This document shows, one piece after another, positions 24,701 to 34,200 of a stretch of 64,000 nucleotides of DNA. This stretch comes from Lineus longissimus (lineage: Eukaryota; Nemertea; Pilidiophora; Heteronemertea; Lineidae). Below the pieces are notes generated by a model that saw nothing but the letters and a program-made list of their open reading frames with translations, was not told the origin of the DNA and made no database searches. Every line of letters starts with the position of its first letter. The first letter of the stretch is position 1. Where the stretch lies: assembly GCF_910592395.1 (NCBI RefSeq), contig NC_088325.1:1054001-1118000 (forward strand), written 5' to 3'. The position numbers and the translations under genes are program-made.

Positions 24701-27439
24701 GTCAATTACTAATCTCTTCTTTGTGTGACACAACACTAGTACATGTGTTCTTGGGATTATGCATCATTTAGACACTTGAGAACGCACAGTATACATGCTT
24801 CCCGAAATTGGTGGCTTGCATTGGAACTAACTTATTCCCCCTTGTCAGTCTTTAAAGGCATTCAAGTGTGTTGGTCAACCATGACTATCTCCTTTGTCCC
24901 TCCACCATAGGCCCAGTTCCCCCTTATGACATCACTATTTCGGACACTCAGCGCCCCATTTCTGGAAAGGTGTAGAGACCATCAGAAATGTTGTGTACAA
25001 AGATTTAAGGAGGTGAACTGGTGGGACTTAGATTGGCCTATATCTCTGGCCAAGGATGGAGTCACTGGGCCAATAAACCTGTAGGCCCCAAACCGTAAAA
25101 ACTATCTTGCCTTGGAGGGAGGGGAGGACCGAGTTTACTTAATACTATCCCTGATCACGGATCCAAAAAGGTCATCAATTGAAGAAATAAATTGCCACTG
25201 TTCAATGGATTTATAGTTGAATGAAATTAAACTACATTTGTGTCATTTCCGATCGGGGGTTGTAAATTTCAATCGGAGGAGGAATGCTCCCTGTGGATTA
25301 CATTGTAACACCGCCAAGTGGAGAGCAAACACCAGAGAAGAAGGAGAAACATTTTTGATTTCGGCAAGTTTGATAAAACTTCTCTATCTTTCAGCCTGAG
25401 GAAGCCATAGACCTCGAAGAACTTGAACAATTTGCTAAGACATTCAAGCGGCGTAGAATAGAATTAGGTGAGTTGGGGTGGGAAGGGTGAAATCAGACTT
25501 TACTTTGGTGGACCCGAAACTGATCCAAAATGTTGACACCGAGCCAAGATAGTTTACAAAGACTAATCGCTCAATTGACTTGTGACTCGTGTCTTTTAAT
25601 TGCATGCAGACTCAACTACGATCTTTGAACAAACTGTGACTTGTCAATACTGTCTTGAAATGCAGTTGTTGTACGCAATAGTAATGCAATTATGAGGCAT
25701 GTAAGGAACGAGTTTACAATCCCCGATCACACCCCAAAAAAAGGTCATCGGTTGACTAACCAAGCACCACTGCTCAATGGATTTATAGTTGAATGCGATC
25801 AAACTACGTCATTTCCGATCGGGGATTCTAAAGTTTAGCCGGCATGTAACTTTGCTGAAATTGGCTATAATTATGTGGTACAATAGAACCTCTCTATTAA
25901 GGACACCTTCCGGACTGACAAGTGCTGTCCTTAATAGAGTGGTGTCCTGATTAGAGAGGTCAAATTGAATGGAAACAACCAATTTGGGACCAAAACTATT
26001 GTCCTTAATAGAGAGGTTGTCCTTAATAGAGAGGTTGTCCTTAATAGAGAGGTTGTCCTTAATAGAGAGGTTGTCCTTAATAGAGAGGTTGTCCTTAATA
26101 GAGAGGTTGTCCTTAATAGAGAGGTTGTCCTTAATAGAGAGGTGTCCGCTAAGGGAAGTTCCACTGTATTTGTATATCTGTCTACAAACTAGCATTGTCA
26201 ACGTTTACATCATGTACTTATCTACGCATTTGAAATGTTCCAAATTCAATTAAGATTTCGAATTTTTGAAGAACGGCGTAGGTCATTCTACTGAATCCTG
26301 GATAAAAAGCTGAGCACAGCAGCTGTGTCTTCAGGACACCGACATTTGTAAAAAAACTACCAACTTATCCAAATATTTCAGGTTTCACCCAAGGTGACGT
26401 CGGTATAGCCATGGGACGACTCTACCACAATGACTTCAGCCAGACGACAATATCCCGCTTCGAAGCTCTCAATCTCAGCTTTAAAAACATGTGCAAACTC
26501 AAACCGCTGCTGCATAAATGGTTGGAAGACGCTGACTCACTGAGTCAGAATCCGCAGGCACCGGTCCCAGGGTCACCAGTCACCGCTGATTCACTCTCAA
26601 GACGGAGAAAAAAACGCACGAGTATCGACACGACTGTTCGGGTGGCGTTAGAGAAAGCCTTCCTACACAATTCGAAACCGACGTCGGAGGAAATTATGAT
26701 GTTAGGCGACAGTATTGGCATGGAAAAGGAGGTTGTGCGCGTCTGGTTTTGTAATCGGCGTCAGAAAGAGAAACGTATCAATCCGCCGAATTCGATGTCG
26801 AATGATATGGTGATGAGGATGGTTAATTCGTCCATGTTGACGTCCAAACAGGAGGGTGTCGTTAATCTCACTCAGGGTGTCCCCGCGCCGATTTCAACCA
26901 TATCAAACACGTTAAGTCTGTCGTCGCAGTTGGTGCAGAACTTTAATCAGCCGGTTATGTCGACGGATGGTCACCCCGTGGCGACGTCCGGCCAGAGTCC
27001 GGTCCCCACTGGGCACGTGATTGCAGCGATTGGCGCCGGCATGCCGCAGACTCAGTTAGTTGACAGCGCGGGAAATCCGGTTTCGTTTGCGGACGGTCGT
27101 AACCACCATGTTAACAATGTATCCGAGGCGGGTACGCCGTATTCAATGTCCGCCGGAATGTCACCGTATACGTATTCTCTCACACCAGCCGGCGCTGCTC
27201 AGATCATCAGTTCCTTAGCGACGCAGGCCGCAAATAACCAAGCAGTTGCCACAACCGTTGCCGGGCAACACACTGTTAGCAATCCTACCTTGGCAACCAA
27301 CTTGGTTGCTAATCAACAAACTGTCCCCATGGATACGTCGCAGCATGTCATCACCGCCGCGGCGATGAACAGTATTGCGCAATCGGGTTATGTTATGGCG
27401 CAAAATGTATCGCAGGCTGGCGAGAAGGGTACGAGCTGA
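9707..27439 (+). CDS. POU2F: POU class 2 homeodomain transcription factor (Oct-1/Oct-2-like)
   Basis: Nine exons: 9707-9731, 18233-18280, 19096-19172, 19984-20136, 22805-23083, 23443-23718, 24359-24520, 25395-25467, 26382-27439. All phases match, giving 716 residues ending in TGA. Residues 1-340 are a Gln-rich activation region (polyQ around exon 5), as in vertebrate Oct-1/Oct-2. The POU-specific domain spans about 345-418 ([35 protein letters not shown]), with the family intron within it after LG. A linker of about 18 residues follows, then the homeodomain (about 437-497) with recognition helix [13 protein letters not shown], including the POU-specific Cys at position 50. The downstream Ser/Thr/Ala-rich C-terminal region resembles Oct-1. 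POU2 factors bind the octamer ATGCAAAT and act in the nucleus. Start codon context AAGATGG is favourable. Further alternative 5' exons within the 8.5-kb first intron cannot be excluded. Class 2 assignment rests on the POU-domain sequence; human POU2F1, POU2F2 and POU2F3 are co-orthologues. Confidence 0.95.
9983..9990 (+). promoter_or_regulatory. Octamer motif in POU2 intron 1
   Basis: Perfect ATGCAAAT, the binding site of POU2 factors, about 250 bp inside intron 1. Two more perfect copies lie in the same intron at 15439-15446 and 16634-16641. Autoregulation is an inference; 8-mers occur by chance a few times in a window of this size. Confidence 0.4.
10635..10766. mobile_element. Palindromic foldback element in POU2 intron 1
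   Basis: 132-bp near-palindrome. The left arm starts GGTAGAATGGGGTAATTGTA and the right arm ends with its reverse complement, TACAATTACCCCATTCTACC, with a second conserved stretch (GTAGCCCCTGC / GCAGGGGCTAC) nearer the centre. Each arm is roughly 45 bp. No coding content. Family unknown; consistent with a MITE. Confidence 0.85.
10902..11010 (-). mobile_element. SINE tail fragment
   Basis: Shares the words ACTCTGCACTTGGAGG-type, CCTCCTCCAAGGCGGGATGA and CGTGCCACTAC with the SINE copies at 44.8, 49.3 and 15.1 kb. It is the 3' portion only, in minus orientation, ending in a TTC-rich tract that corresponds to a GAA-rich 3' tail on the element strand. No tRNA-like head is present. Confidence 0.7.
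11490..11832. mobile_element. TIR element (MITE), 343 bp
   Basis: Ends are inverted repeats: TTAAAGGGAACTGAAACCGC at the left and GCGGTTCCAGTTCCCTTTAA at the right, identical over about 20 bp apart from one base. The interior has no long open frame. The terminal TTAA and the size fit a non-autonomous DNA transposon; superfamily not assigned. Confidence 0.85.
12873..13567. repeat. 28-bp minisatellite with built-in hairpin
   Basis: About 25 tandem copies of a 28-bp unit (consensus GGAACAACTTCATCATAGGA then TCTATGAT). Landmark GGAA recurs every 28 bp, for example at 12977 and 13005. Each unit contains CATCATA-GGATC-TATGATG, a perfect 7-bp inverted repeat around a 5-base loop. Variants differ at single positions (CAACTT/CAGCTT, CTATG/CTGTG). 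It lies in POU2 intron 1. Confidence 0.95.
15040..15165 (+). mobile_element. SINE tail fragment
   Basis: Contains CCGTAGTGGCACGTAAAAAC, CGCGCCTTCAAGGAGGAATA and a GAAAAAGAAGAA tail, matching the 3' part of the SINE family seen at 42.0-43.3, 44.7-45.2 and 49.3-49.5 kb. Plus orientation, no head. The long minus-strand open frame at 15080-15583 overlaps this element and is not a gene. Confidence 0.7.
15698..15750 (+). repeat. GT/G-rich simple repeat
   Basis: A GT dinucleotide run followed by G tracts of 7 and about 13 bases. Low-complexity, possible quadruplex or Z-DNA former, inside POU2 intron 1. Confidence 0.8.
16172..16349 (+). mobile_element. pogo/Tigger-like MITE, copy 1
   Basis: 178-bp element starting CAGTAGAACCTCTCTATTAA and ending with the inverted form GGAGGTTCCACTG, flanked on both sides by TA. 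CAGT termini with a TA target duplication are typical of pogo/Tigger-type Tc1/mariner transposons. The interior carries repeated GTCCTTAATAGAGAGG words. No transposase; a non-autonomous family with about ten members in this window. Confidence 0.85.
16893..17430. repeat. 39-bp minisatellite
   Basis: About a dozen copies of a 39-bp unit (landmark TTTCCTAAAAGTGACAGTCA) with degenerate units at both ends and a few 1-2 bp indels. Because 39 is divisible by three it creates repetitive 13-residue open frames on both strands; none shows a domain and indels break them, so they are not treated as genes. Lies in POU2 intron 1. Confidence 0.93.
18053..18165 (-). pseudogene. Fossil 3' end of a non-LTR retrotransposon reverse transcriptase
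   Basis: On the minus strand a short stretch reads [19 protein letters not shown] and, after a one-base frameshift, [13 protein letters not shown] followed by a stop. This resembles the conserved C-terminal end of many LINE reverse transcriptase polyproteins (WxGHxLR...RGRPxxTWRR). It is only about 110 bp and frameshifted, so inactive. It lies about 70 bp upstream of POU2 exon 2. Confidence 0.65.
19364..19704 (+). mobile_element. Dispersed MITE-like repeat, copy 1
   Basis: A 340-bp segment closely matching the reverse complement of 38918-39279 (shared words: AAATTTCACCATATAATGTT, ATTTTATAATAAATCTAATC, CCGTCCGG/CCGGACGG). Ends are TTAAAGGGTAA and, inverted, TTAAAGTGATA, a short imperfect terminal repeat. 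No coding capacity. Superfamily unknown. Confidence 0.85.
19707..19934. mobile_element. Foldback element, copy 1
   Basis: Begins TTGACCATAGGCATCACCAT and ends in an inverted counterpart (ATGGTACCTATGGTCAA). Long arms of roughly 90 bp share CCTAAAGCAAT...AACTCC words. The same arms occur at 22081-22291. It directly abuts the end of the preceding repeat, and lies about 50 bp upstream of POU2 exon 4. Confidence 0.85.
20789..20833 (-). mobile_element. pogo/Tigger-like MITE, solo end
   Basis: TA followed by CAGTGGAACCTCCCTTTGCG and CTATTAAGGACAC, one terminus of the pogo-like MITE family; the remainder is missing or unrecognisable. Confidence 0.65.
21535..22291. mobile_element. Foldback element with 140-bp tandem array, copy 2
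   Basis: Four tandem units start at CTGGGCTGTC (21535, 21681, 21821, 21961; spacing 146, 140, 140 bp). Each unit ends with a TGACCATAGGTAC word that is also the terminal sequence of the foldback element. The array leads straight into a long palindrome at 22081-22291 whose arms (GGCTAGAATTTGAAATCCTA / TAGGATTTCAAGTTCTAACT) match the element at 19707-19934. Foldback transposons with tandem repeats in their termini are known in animals. Minus-strand open frames here are repeat artefacts. Confidence 0.8.
22294..22640 (-). repeat. Interspersed repeat with ATCA microsatellite
   Basis: An (ATCA)n run at 22294-22314 is followed by GTCTTGTATAGCGCC, CATTCCAGAGTCTGGGTGCA and CTATTCAAGGCCTTGAAAGT, words that I recognise from a common class of interspersed repeats of marine invertebrates and fishes. 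No reading frame remains. Exact family uncertain. Confidence 0.5.
23189..23364 (-). mobile_element. pogo/Tigger-like MITE, copy 2 (inverted)
   Basis: CAGTGGACCCTCC at the left and GATGTTCTACTG at the right, with interior words CTCTCCATTAAGGACACTAG and TTTGACCTCTCTAATCAGGA shared with the other copies. It lies between POU2 exons 5 and 6. Confidence 0.8.
23919..24096 (+). mobile_element. pogo/Tigger-like MITE, copy 3
   Basis: 178 bp, CAGTAGAGCCTCTCTATTAA to GGAGGTTCCATTG with TA at each side. It forms an inverted pair with the next copy only 22 bp downstream. Confidence 0.85.
24119..24296 (-). mobile_element. pogo/Tigger-like MITE, copy 4 (inverted)
   Basis: 178 bp, CAGTGGAACCTCCCTTAGCG to AGGTTCTACTG, TA flanks, opposite in orientation to copy 3. 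Ends 62 bp before POU2 exon 7. Confidence 0.87.
25030..25350 (+). mobile_element. Degraded SINE with nested short TIR element
   Basis: GAGTCACTGGGCCAATAAAC and a CCTTGGAGG word, then after an interruption CGGAGGAGGAATGCTCCCTG and AGTGGAGAGCAAACACCAGA, follow the order of the SINE body and tail seen at 43.1 kb. The interruption (about 25147-25262) matches 25712-25832 and has ends resembling CCCCGATC / GATCGGGG. Confidence 0.55.
25712..25832. mobile_element. Short TIR element with CCCCGATC ends
   Basis: About 120 bp bounded by CAATCCCCGATCAC and GATCGGGGATT. The interior word CTCAATGGATTTATAGTTGA is shared with the copy embedded in the SINE at 25147-25262 (there TTCAATGGATTTATAGTTGA). A small non-autonomous repeat family with two copies flanking POU2 exon 8. 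Confidence 0.7.
25881..26166 (+). mobile_element. pogo/Tigger-like MITE, copy 5, with internal 18-bp expansion
   Basis: Same ends as the other copies, but the interior word GTTGTCCTTAATAGAGAG is repeated in tandem eight times with an 18-bp period from about 25999 to 26142, lengthening the element from 178 to 286 bp. The repetitive open frames here (poly LSIKDN or LLRTTS) are artefacts of the 18-bp period. Confidence 0.9.
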
Positions 27440-28590
27440 TCTGGATGTGTTTTGCTATTCTCCTGTGCTATTTGATATTGTACCAGCTGAATGAATTTGA
27501 ATGGTGAAGTTGTTATAGAGATTCTTCACTGACGTCACATGATGACGTTGCCAATTGTTTTGCACTGCCATATTGGCCGTCGCACGTGGTCATGACGTAA
27601 AGGAAATGCATTGGCAGGTGGCCATCAAAACATCACGTCGTGGCGTCACGTGAAGAACCTCTGAAAATAACTCGAATTATTCCATAAGAGCTGCAAGAGG
27701 TCGACATGGTCTGTCTCACTCATGGGATCGGGCCTTGGAAAATGTTCCTCAAGTCATTGCTGAAAGATCTGACTAACCAACTAAGGTATTGCAATGTCAG
27801 CATTTTTTCATCCCAAGCATATCACACATGTTGGCATTGATTTGACCTGTCACAAAGGGAATGGGTCAGAAGTGAACAAAATTGGACATCATCAATGAAT
27901 ATCGTACTCTTAGACAAATCAAAGGGGGGTATTTGGCTTATCTGTATGATAAGCCCCTTCTGTGGGCAGGTCTGCTGAAGGAAGTCTAGGCAGTAGCTGG
28001 GGTGGGCCAGAGTTATGTGCGATAAGGGTCTACTATCCATCCTCCCAAAGCAGGCTTAGGAGCGCCAGATTCTAAAATACACTACAGAATTTTAGACTCT
28101 GCTAAAACAGTGGCACCGCCTATACTTGGCAGTTGACACTAGTTAACACTGACTGATTCTTGTTTCTAAATTGCATGTATATTTTTGCTAAGTTGTGTAA
28201 TGAGATTATTTTGTACATATGAATCGAATCATGTATTCTATACACTGTAGAATTGTAAATATGCAAATATTGGTATATTCTAGGAATATGTAGATCTTTT
28301 CGGAATATTTGGTGTTTTACCTTTCTGACCTTACCACTGTAAACCACAGATTTTTTCTGGCATTTTAAAGTTGGCGAAAAATGAATTGTGAAAAAATAAT
28401 TTTTGATTGGATAAACCAAAAGATATTTTGCAATTGGCCCAATAAAAATCATGATTTTTATTATTGGGCATAGACTGGTGACATATTCAAGTTAGTCTCC
28501 AGGGATAAACATTAGATTTCGATGATGATTCTGTATCACATGTGATGGGGTTATAATGAATTCCAGAGTTCCTGCATGAAACGCAAAGTA

Positions 28591-28766
28591 CAGTAGAACC
28601 TCTCTATTAAGGACAACCTTTGGACTGACAAATGCTATCCTTAATAGAGAGGTGTCCTTATTAGAGAGGTGAAATTGAATGAAAACAACCAAATTGGGTC
28701 TAGAACTAGTGTCCTTTATAGAGGGTGTCCTTATTAGAGAGGTGTCTGCTAAGGGAGGTTCCATTG
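28591..28766 (+). mobile_element. pogo/Tigger-like MITE, copy 6
   Basis: CAGTAGAACCTCTCTATTAA to GGAGGTTCCATTG flanked by TA. Very similar to copy 3, including GGGTCTAGAACTAGTGTCC. Confidence 0.85.
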
Positions 28767-29852
28767 TATTTTAAGTTAGTTCATCCGTTCCAGTGGTTCA
28801 ATGAAGCCACTTCTGGTCAGTGTGGAAACTGGCTTGACTCTTTGTTTTTATTTTCAGAAGCACCATTTGCTGTTCGGTGCGAAATTTTGTTATCTGCAAG
28901 CAAGCTGTTATTGCCATTAACTTTGAAGGAAAATAAACATATGCTTTTGTAACTAATTTTTGTGTTATTTATTTCTCAATATTTCAAGATCAAAATAGTA
29001 CAAAATAGGCCATGTGCTGAATCAGAAAAGCTGTCTTTCGTGACAATATTATGGGGACAAAAAATATGCTGATATCATGATGAGTAATCTAGTTTGATTA
29101 ATGGACTCCACCCTCGTGACTCAGTTGGATGTGGACCTCACTGAAAATGGCTGATCACATCACAAAATAAAGAAGTCGCCAGAAAAATAGTCGTAACTGG
29201 ATGATGAGACCTCCAGTTATTTTAGTTCACCTACTGGCCCCTTGGGGGACCAACACCTGCTCAATTCCCTGCTGCCACCTAGGATGCAATTTATCAACTA
29301 AAACATTCAGTAAGCAAAGTGAGAGCTGTCGCATCCTGACGTAATCTTGTCCGCCTCTGGATATTTTTGTATACGATGTTGGAGTATCAAAAACCTGTAT
29401 CTCAGGATGGGTTTTCGGGGTATTGCAATGGGAAGCAAATACTTCTGCGATAACTTTCTGTTCTGTGAGGTTCTCCTACATGCTCTCAAAGTGTTGACAT
29501 GAATTGTGACATAGGCCTACACAACTGTCGTCACTGGAGATAGATTGTTACTATTCATAAGAATAATAATTGATTTAAACCCTTTCCAAATTACACAATG
29601 TACTTGTTTGACCTTCACATTCAAGGACTACTGGTTTGAGTATAGGACCCATTATCCATTAGCATTACTCATTTAATTGTGCAACACATGATTAGTTTTA
29701 AAGATTGGGGCTCAGTATTGCCAAGGGGTTCTATTTGCATCCCCTGATTTGCTAATATTCCGTTCGGCTTATTTGGTACTGCAAAACATGCAACATTTCC
29801 GGGGGTGTAGTACTTGAACCATGAAGATGATCTTTATCCGATGAGAGTGATG

Positions 29853-29926
29853 CACGAGTGGCTGATCCGCGTCATGAGAAAATCACCTCGTGTGATCTGG
29901 ATGACGCGCCGGATTAGCCACGAGTC
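29853..29926. repeat. Short inverted repeat
   Basis: Left arm CACGAGTGGCTGATCCGCGT and right arm ACGCGCCGGATTAGCCACGAG are imperfect inverted repeats, about 22 bp each around a 30-bp centre. Could be a small foldback element. Confidence 0.7.
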
Positions 29927-31236
29927 ATTTGCAGTTTTTTATGTATCATATACCACATCCCCAGAAATATCAAGAAAATAAGGCGACTTTTGTCAGTTTT
30001 TGACAAAACATATCTCGCGACGCGAAGACGTCAAGTCGTTGTTTTCAAGCCAAGTGCCCCCCCCCCCTTCCTAGAGACGCTCCCATGGTAGACTCCCAGG
30101 GCAGTCCATTTCGTCATCCTATTCACACTCTCCCATGTTAGGCCACTGCGTCCGGAGTGTACGTATTCGTGCCCTAGCTCTGGCCTCTACAGGCCCACTA
30201 TGATTAACAGCAGTCGCCCCACTATAGTTTTCCCCCATTTATTTCTGCACCTGAAATACAGCATCCCCGCAAGCTTCCTACTAATATTTGTCTTTGTATA
30301 CAATATAGGCCCATGAAAGCATAATATAATTCAACCCGATTGCCATCAGTACAAACAATAAATCATGAAATTACGTCCGATTCAGTATGAACCAGTCATA
30401 AGTGCCCCGCCCAACAAATTACTACTTCTGAGCCGGCCCCCGAAATCTGACTAATTGCGTCAACTGCGCATGCACAATTTAGTGCCTCTGGCAAACACTC
30501 CCGCTTCCACATTTTAGGTTGGTCCCATGATTGCCCTGGCACCAAATGGAAGAAACTTGTAAAACTTTATCCAGCCAAAATATATGATTTTTCCACGATA
30601 AAAAATCTCTAAATGTTTAAAATCTAATAATACAATTTCAAGAATTAAAAAAATTGAGCAATATTGTGCGTTTTTAGAACAAATTTTAGTGCCCTATTTT
30701 CGCAAGGCTACATGATTCGCGGCTGGCGACAAAAGTGAAGCGGCTAAAATGGAACTACACATTCGCTATTCCGGTTGAGTCCGGCTATTTTTGACTCGCA
30801 TTTTAAAATAACCGGTCAAACGAACCAATCAGCACGTAGCCTTGGAGGGTGGCGTAATCCATGACGTTATCATTATCGCTTAGTTAGAGAAGTCTAATTA
30901 GTGCAATTTTTGACATAAATAGGCAATTTATATTAACTTCATTATCATTTTATAAAGACCTTTTACTGACATACACAGAAAATTTTGAGTTTTACTGAAT
31001 TGATTTTATCACATGACGAGTGGTACCTCCTTTATCTGGATAGATTATCACGGCGTTTGGAGGCAAAGTCAGTAAGGTGGGCAGGTTGACTTTGCGTGGA
31101 AATTGTCCGCTACGGTGTACATAGACGGATTCGTACGGCTTTGAAGTCAAACTTGTACAGGTGCGACAGAATTTGGGAGCTAAATTTCTCTATTTTTGGA
31201 CAAACTATTCGAAATCGGAAGGGACCAGCTGAAATA

Positions 31237-34200
31237 ATGAACACATATTTGCTGGCAGTGGTGCTGGCCACAAGTTTCTCATTCGGTAAGTATTTTTAAA
31301 CACGTATTTAAGTTATTTGTCAACAAAAATTGATGGACGCTGTTATTTAGGTCGCGATTTCAAAATGGCAGCGACCTTATTTTGAACGAGTTTCACCTGT
31401 GAATATTTCGTTAAAGGTGTTTCCGGGGGTAGTTTTTATCCAGATAAAAAGTATTCTTCCCTATGTGGTATTTAGTGAGGTCCTGTCCGACCAATTTGGT
31501 AGATATTGCCGGAGAACGCCGTATTCGACGAATGTTTATTGCATAAAATGTACATAGGCTAAATCCTCTAGGAAAAGTACAGGTATTTATGTGTATTAAT
31601 ACAATGTATACATGTAATGTCCATATTGTACCATGCATTTGAATTAGTTTCCTGAAACCTGTGGATGTGTGGCAATTATAGGGTTATAGTTTGTCGAGAA
31701 GATTGAAATGGTGACTGCCACACACAAACGTCATATGGTCCTGCAGAACCAGAATGAGACGACCGATCTGTGAAGTAATCTGTCTTTAAAAACGCTATTC
31801 AAAAATGCCATTCAAAATACGGAAGATCGCGCAGGGTTATGTGAGGGAGATAAAGCTTAAAACTGCCAAGCACAAATTCATCATGCTGCAGCCACAATTT
31901 CATTTCATATCGATTACTTTATGGAAGTTATTTTGATATGAAGATGACCTTGCTACCTGTATATATCCAAAGAATCTCCGTCCTTCATTTTTTCATCGGT
32001 TTTTCATAGTGACTCATTCTGAAGAAGTAAATGTTTGATGAAAAACAAACTCTATTTAGAATAACAGAAGTCACCTACTCGAGCAGGTGGAAACTCTTGC
32101 AAAGAAAGGCTCCTTGTCTTAAAATGCTGCTGAGCAGCTTCACATTCGGTGACCTTGTGTGTAACCGACGTTTTCTACAAAGACGAATCAGGGCAAAAAC
32201 AAATCAAATGCGGACACTCGGAACACGTCAAAAGGCCTTCGTCAAATTCCGACAATGCCCTTTTATGCCACTGTGGCCCTTTGTTACAGGTGAAATGTAT
32301 GACTGGTCAGCACCCAAACAAACTTCTTAGAAAGGGTCGATTTTGACTTTTGCCAGCTGTTGAGAAAACTGTCTCTTGAGTATTATTGTGTCCCTGCGAC
32401 TTGCAGGGGATATGATGCTGGTGAGAAACCGCAAGAGATTGCTGTCAATCGCATCATCATGATAACATTATCAGATAAAACACTATAATATTTACGTTAA
32501 TGTAGAACGTGTTCTAATATTTATGTACTAACATCACTCTGTGTACACCAGAAAGTGAAAACCATACTGTCATCTTGTCATTACAACTAATTAGACGACA
32601 ATAGGGCCTTGTAATTTCTATGCAGGTAATTAGGCCGAAATGTGGGATTGAAATTGCAGTTCATAATTCAAGCTGCTTTGTTTTGGACCGATTTTAGACG
32701 ATCGTGTTTGAAATAATTATAACTTCAGATAGGCCTGCGAGTAAATTGGTAATTTCGATAATTTTTTTACTCAACCTAGGTCATCTGCATGGCAATTGGT
32801 GAACATAAAACCAGAAATTTCGACGAATAGCGATATGGTACTGAATGTTCGGATAATTTCTGTGACTCGATCGTCACAGCTAGGCCCCTACGTAATATCG
32901 AGCTGTCACATGATTGGACAATTAGTTTTTTAGGCGTGCACATGATTCAAATTGTGTTCCAAAGTCGATATCCCGCAGAAACCAGAATCTCTCCTGATTG
33001 CTATTGATTTGTGAAAAGGTATCCAATCATTGACCTCATTGGAGCAAAGGGACCATCTCAAAATTGTAGCACAATCCTTATGGTCATTTGACTTTCATTG
33101 ATATATTGAAAGGTGTAGATGTGTCTGTAACCTCTTTGGAGTGAAGTCAGTAAGGGACCATCTCAAAACCAAAGCATAGTCAACTTTCTTCCTAATACTC
33201 TAGTTTCACCGACCTAAGGCCAGTTGATTGATCGATACAATGTCCAGAGGCCAAGGTGAAACATGACGTCATGATCATCGGACAGCTTGGTGTCCCCAAA
33301 CCATTGTCAATCCAAATTGAACTTAAATATTTATTGCATCAAACTGCCATTCATTGTGCTTGATATCTCGATTAAATGAGTGCTCGGAACTGGTCTCAGA
33401 GATGTGAAACTAGAGTATGTATAACATCATGATGCATTACTTGAAGAGGCCTGTTGGTGATGGTTCTGATCACACTTGAAAGTGCTGATCATACAGAATT
33501 GACCTGGTTGTGTTTTGGTAAGTTTTACAGAAAGGTAGAAAAACTATGGTGTGTTTGCTTGACAATGTTCTCATTGTAATTTTGTGAATTTGTTAACTCT
33601 TGAAAAAAGATCTCAGTCGGTCTGCATACTTACCATACATTTTACGACATATATTGACCATTATACATGTTATAAGAAATGAACCTCGCGTACAAGCCCA
33701 CTCTCTTTTGGATAGTACGTTATCATTACCACCATGCAGCCTTTCAATACTGATGGTCAGAAGGCCATATTAAGATCATCCTGACAACATCAGGCCATTT
33801 CACTTGATTATACTTATTCACATGCGTAAGGAGAAGTCGTGTTGTAGGCCCTGTTTGCAAGAGGATGTGTAAAGATGCTTATCCTGCTTCAGGGGAGGAA
33901 GACTTCCTGGAGAAAAATGCCTCCAAGTTCAAAACGAACGCTGAAGCAGAAGATAATTGGGGTTTCATAAATGCAGACTCGATCGCCACTAGGCCACTGT
34001 ACATATTGTCCAAGATACTGCCAACCTCTCTAAAGGACTCACTAGTGCTGTCTTTATTATAGAGGTGTCCTGATTAGAGAAGTCAGATTGAATTGCAGCA
34101 ACAAATTGGATCCCACTTGTGTTCTTAGAGAGGGTGTCCTTATTAGAGAGGTGTCTGCTAATGGAGGTTCCACAAAGCAACACTGGAGCAGTGAAGGCTC

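Larger units (their letters stand above)
27440..31236. other. POU2 3' UTR and intergenic region
   Basis: No coding exon recognised. The POU2 3' UTR begins here; AATAAA at 28441-28446 and at 28932-28937 are the first clear polyadenylation-signal candidates. The region also holds a pogo-like MITE (28591-28766), a short inverted repeat (29853-29926) and the upstream region of the first lachesin-like gene. Confidence 0.5.

Noticed and set aside
25809..26253. Repetitive open frames (LSIKDN, LLRTTS, LNREVV units)
   Set aside because: Produced by the 18-bp period inside a MITE copy.
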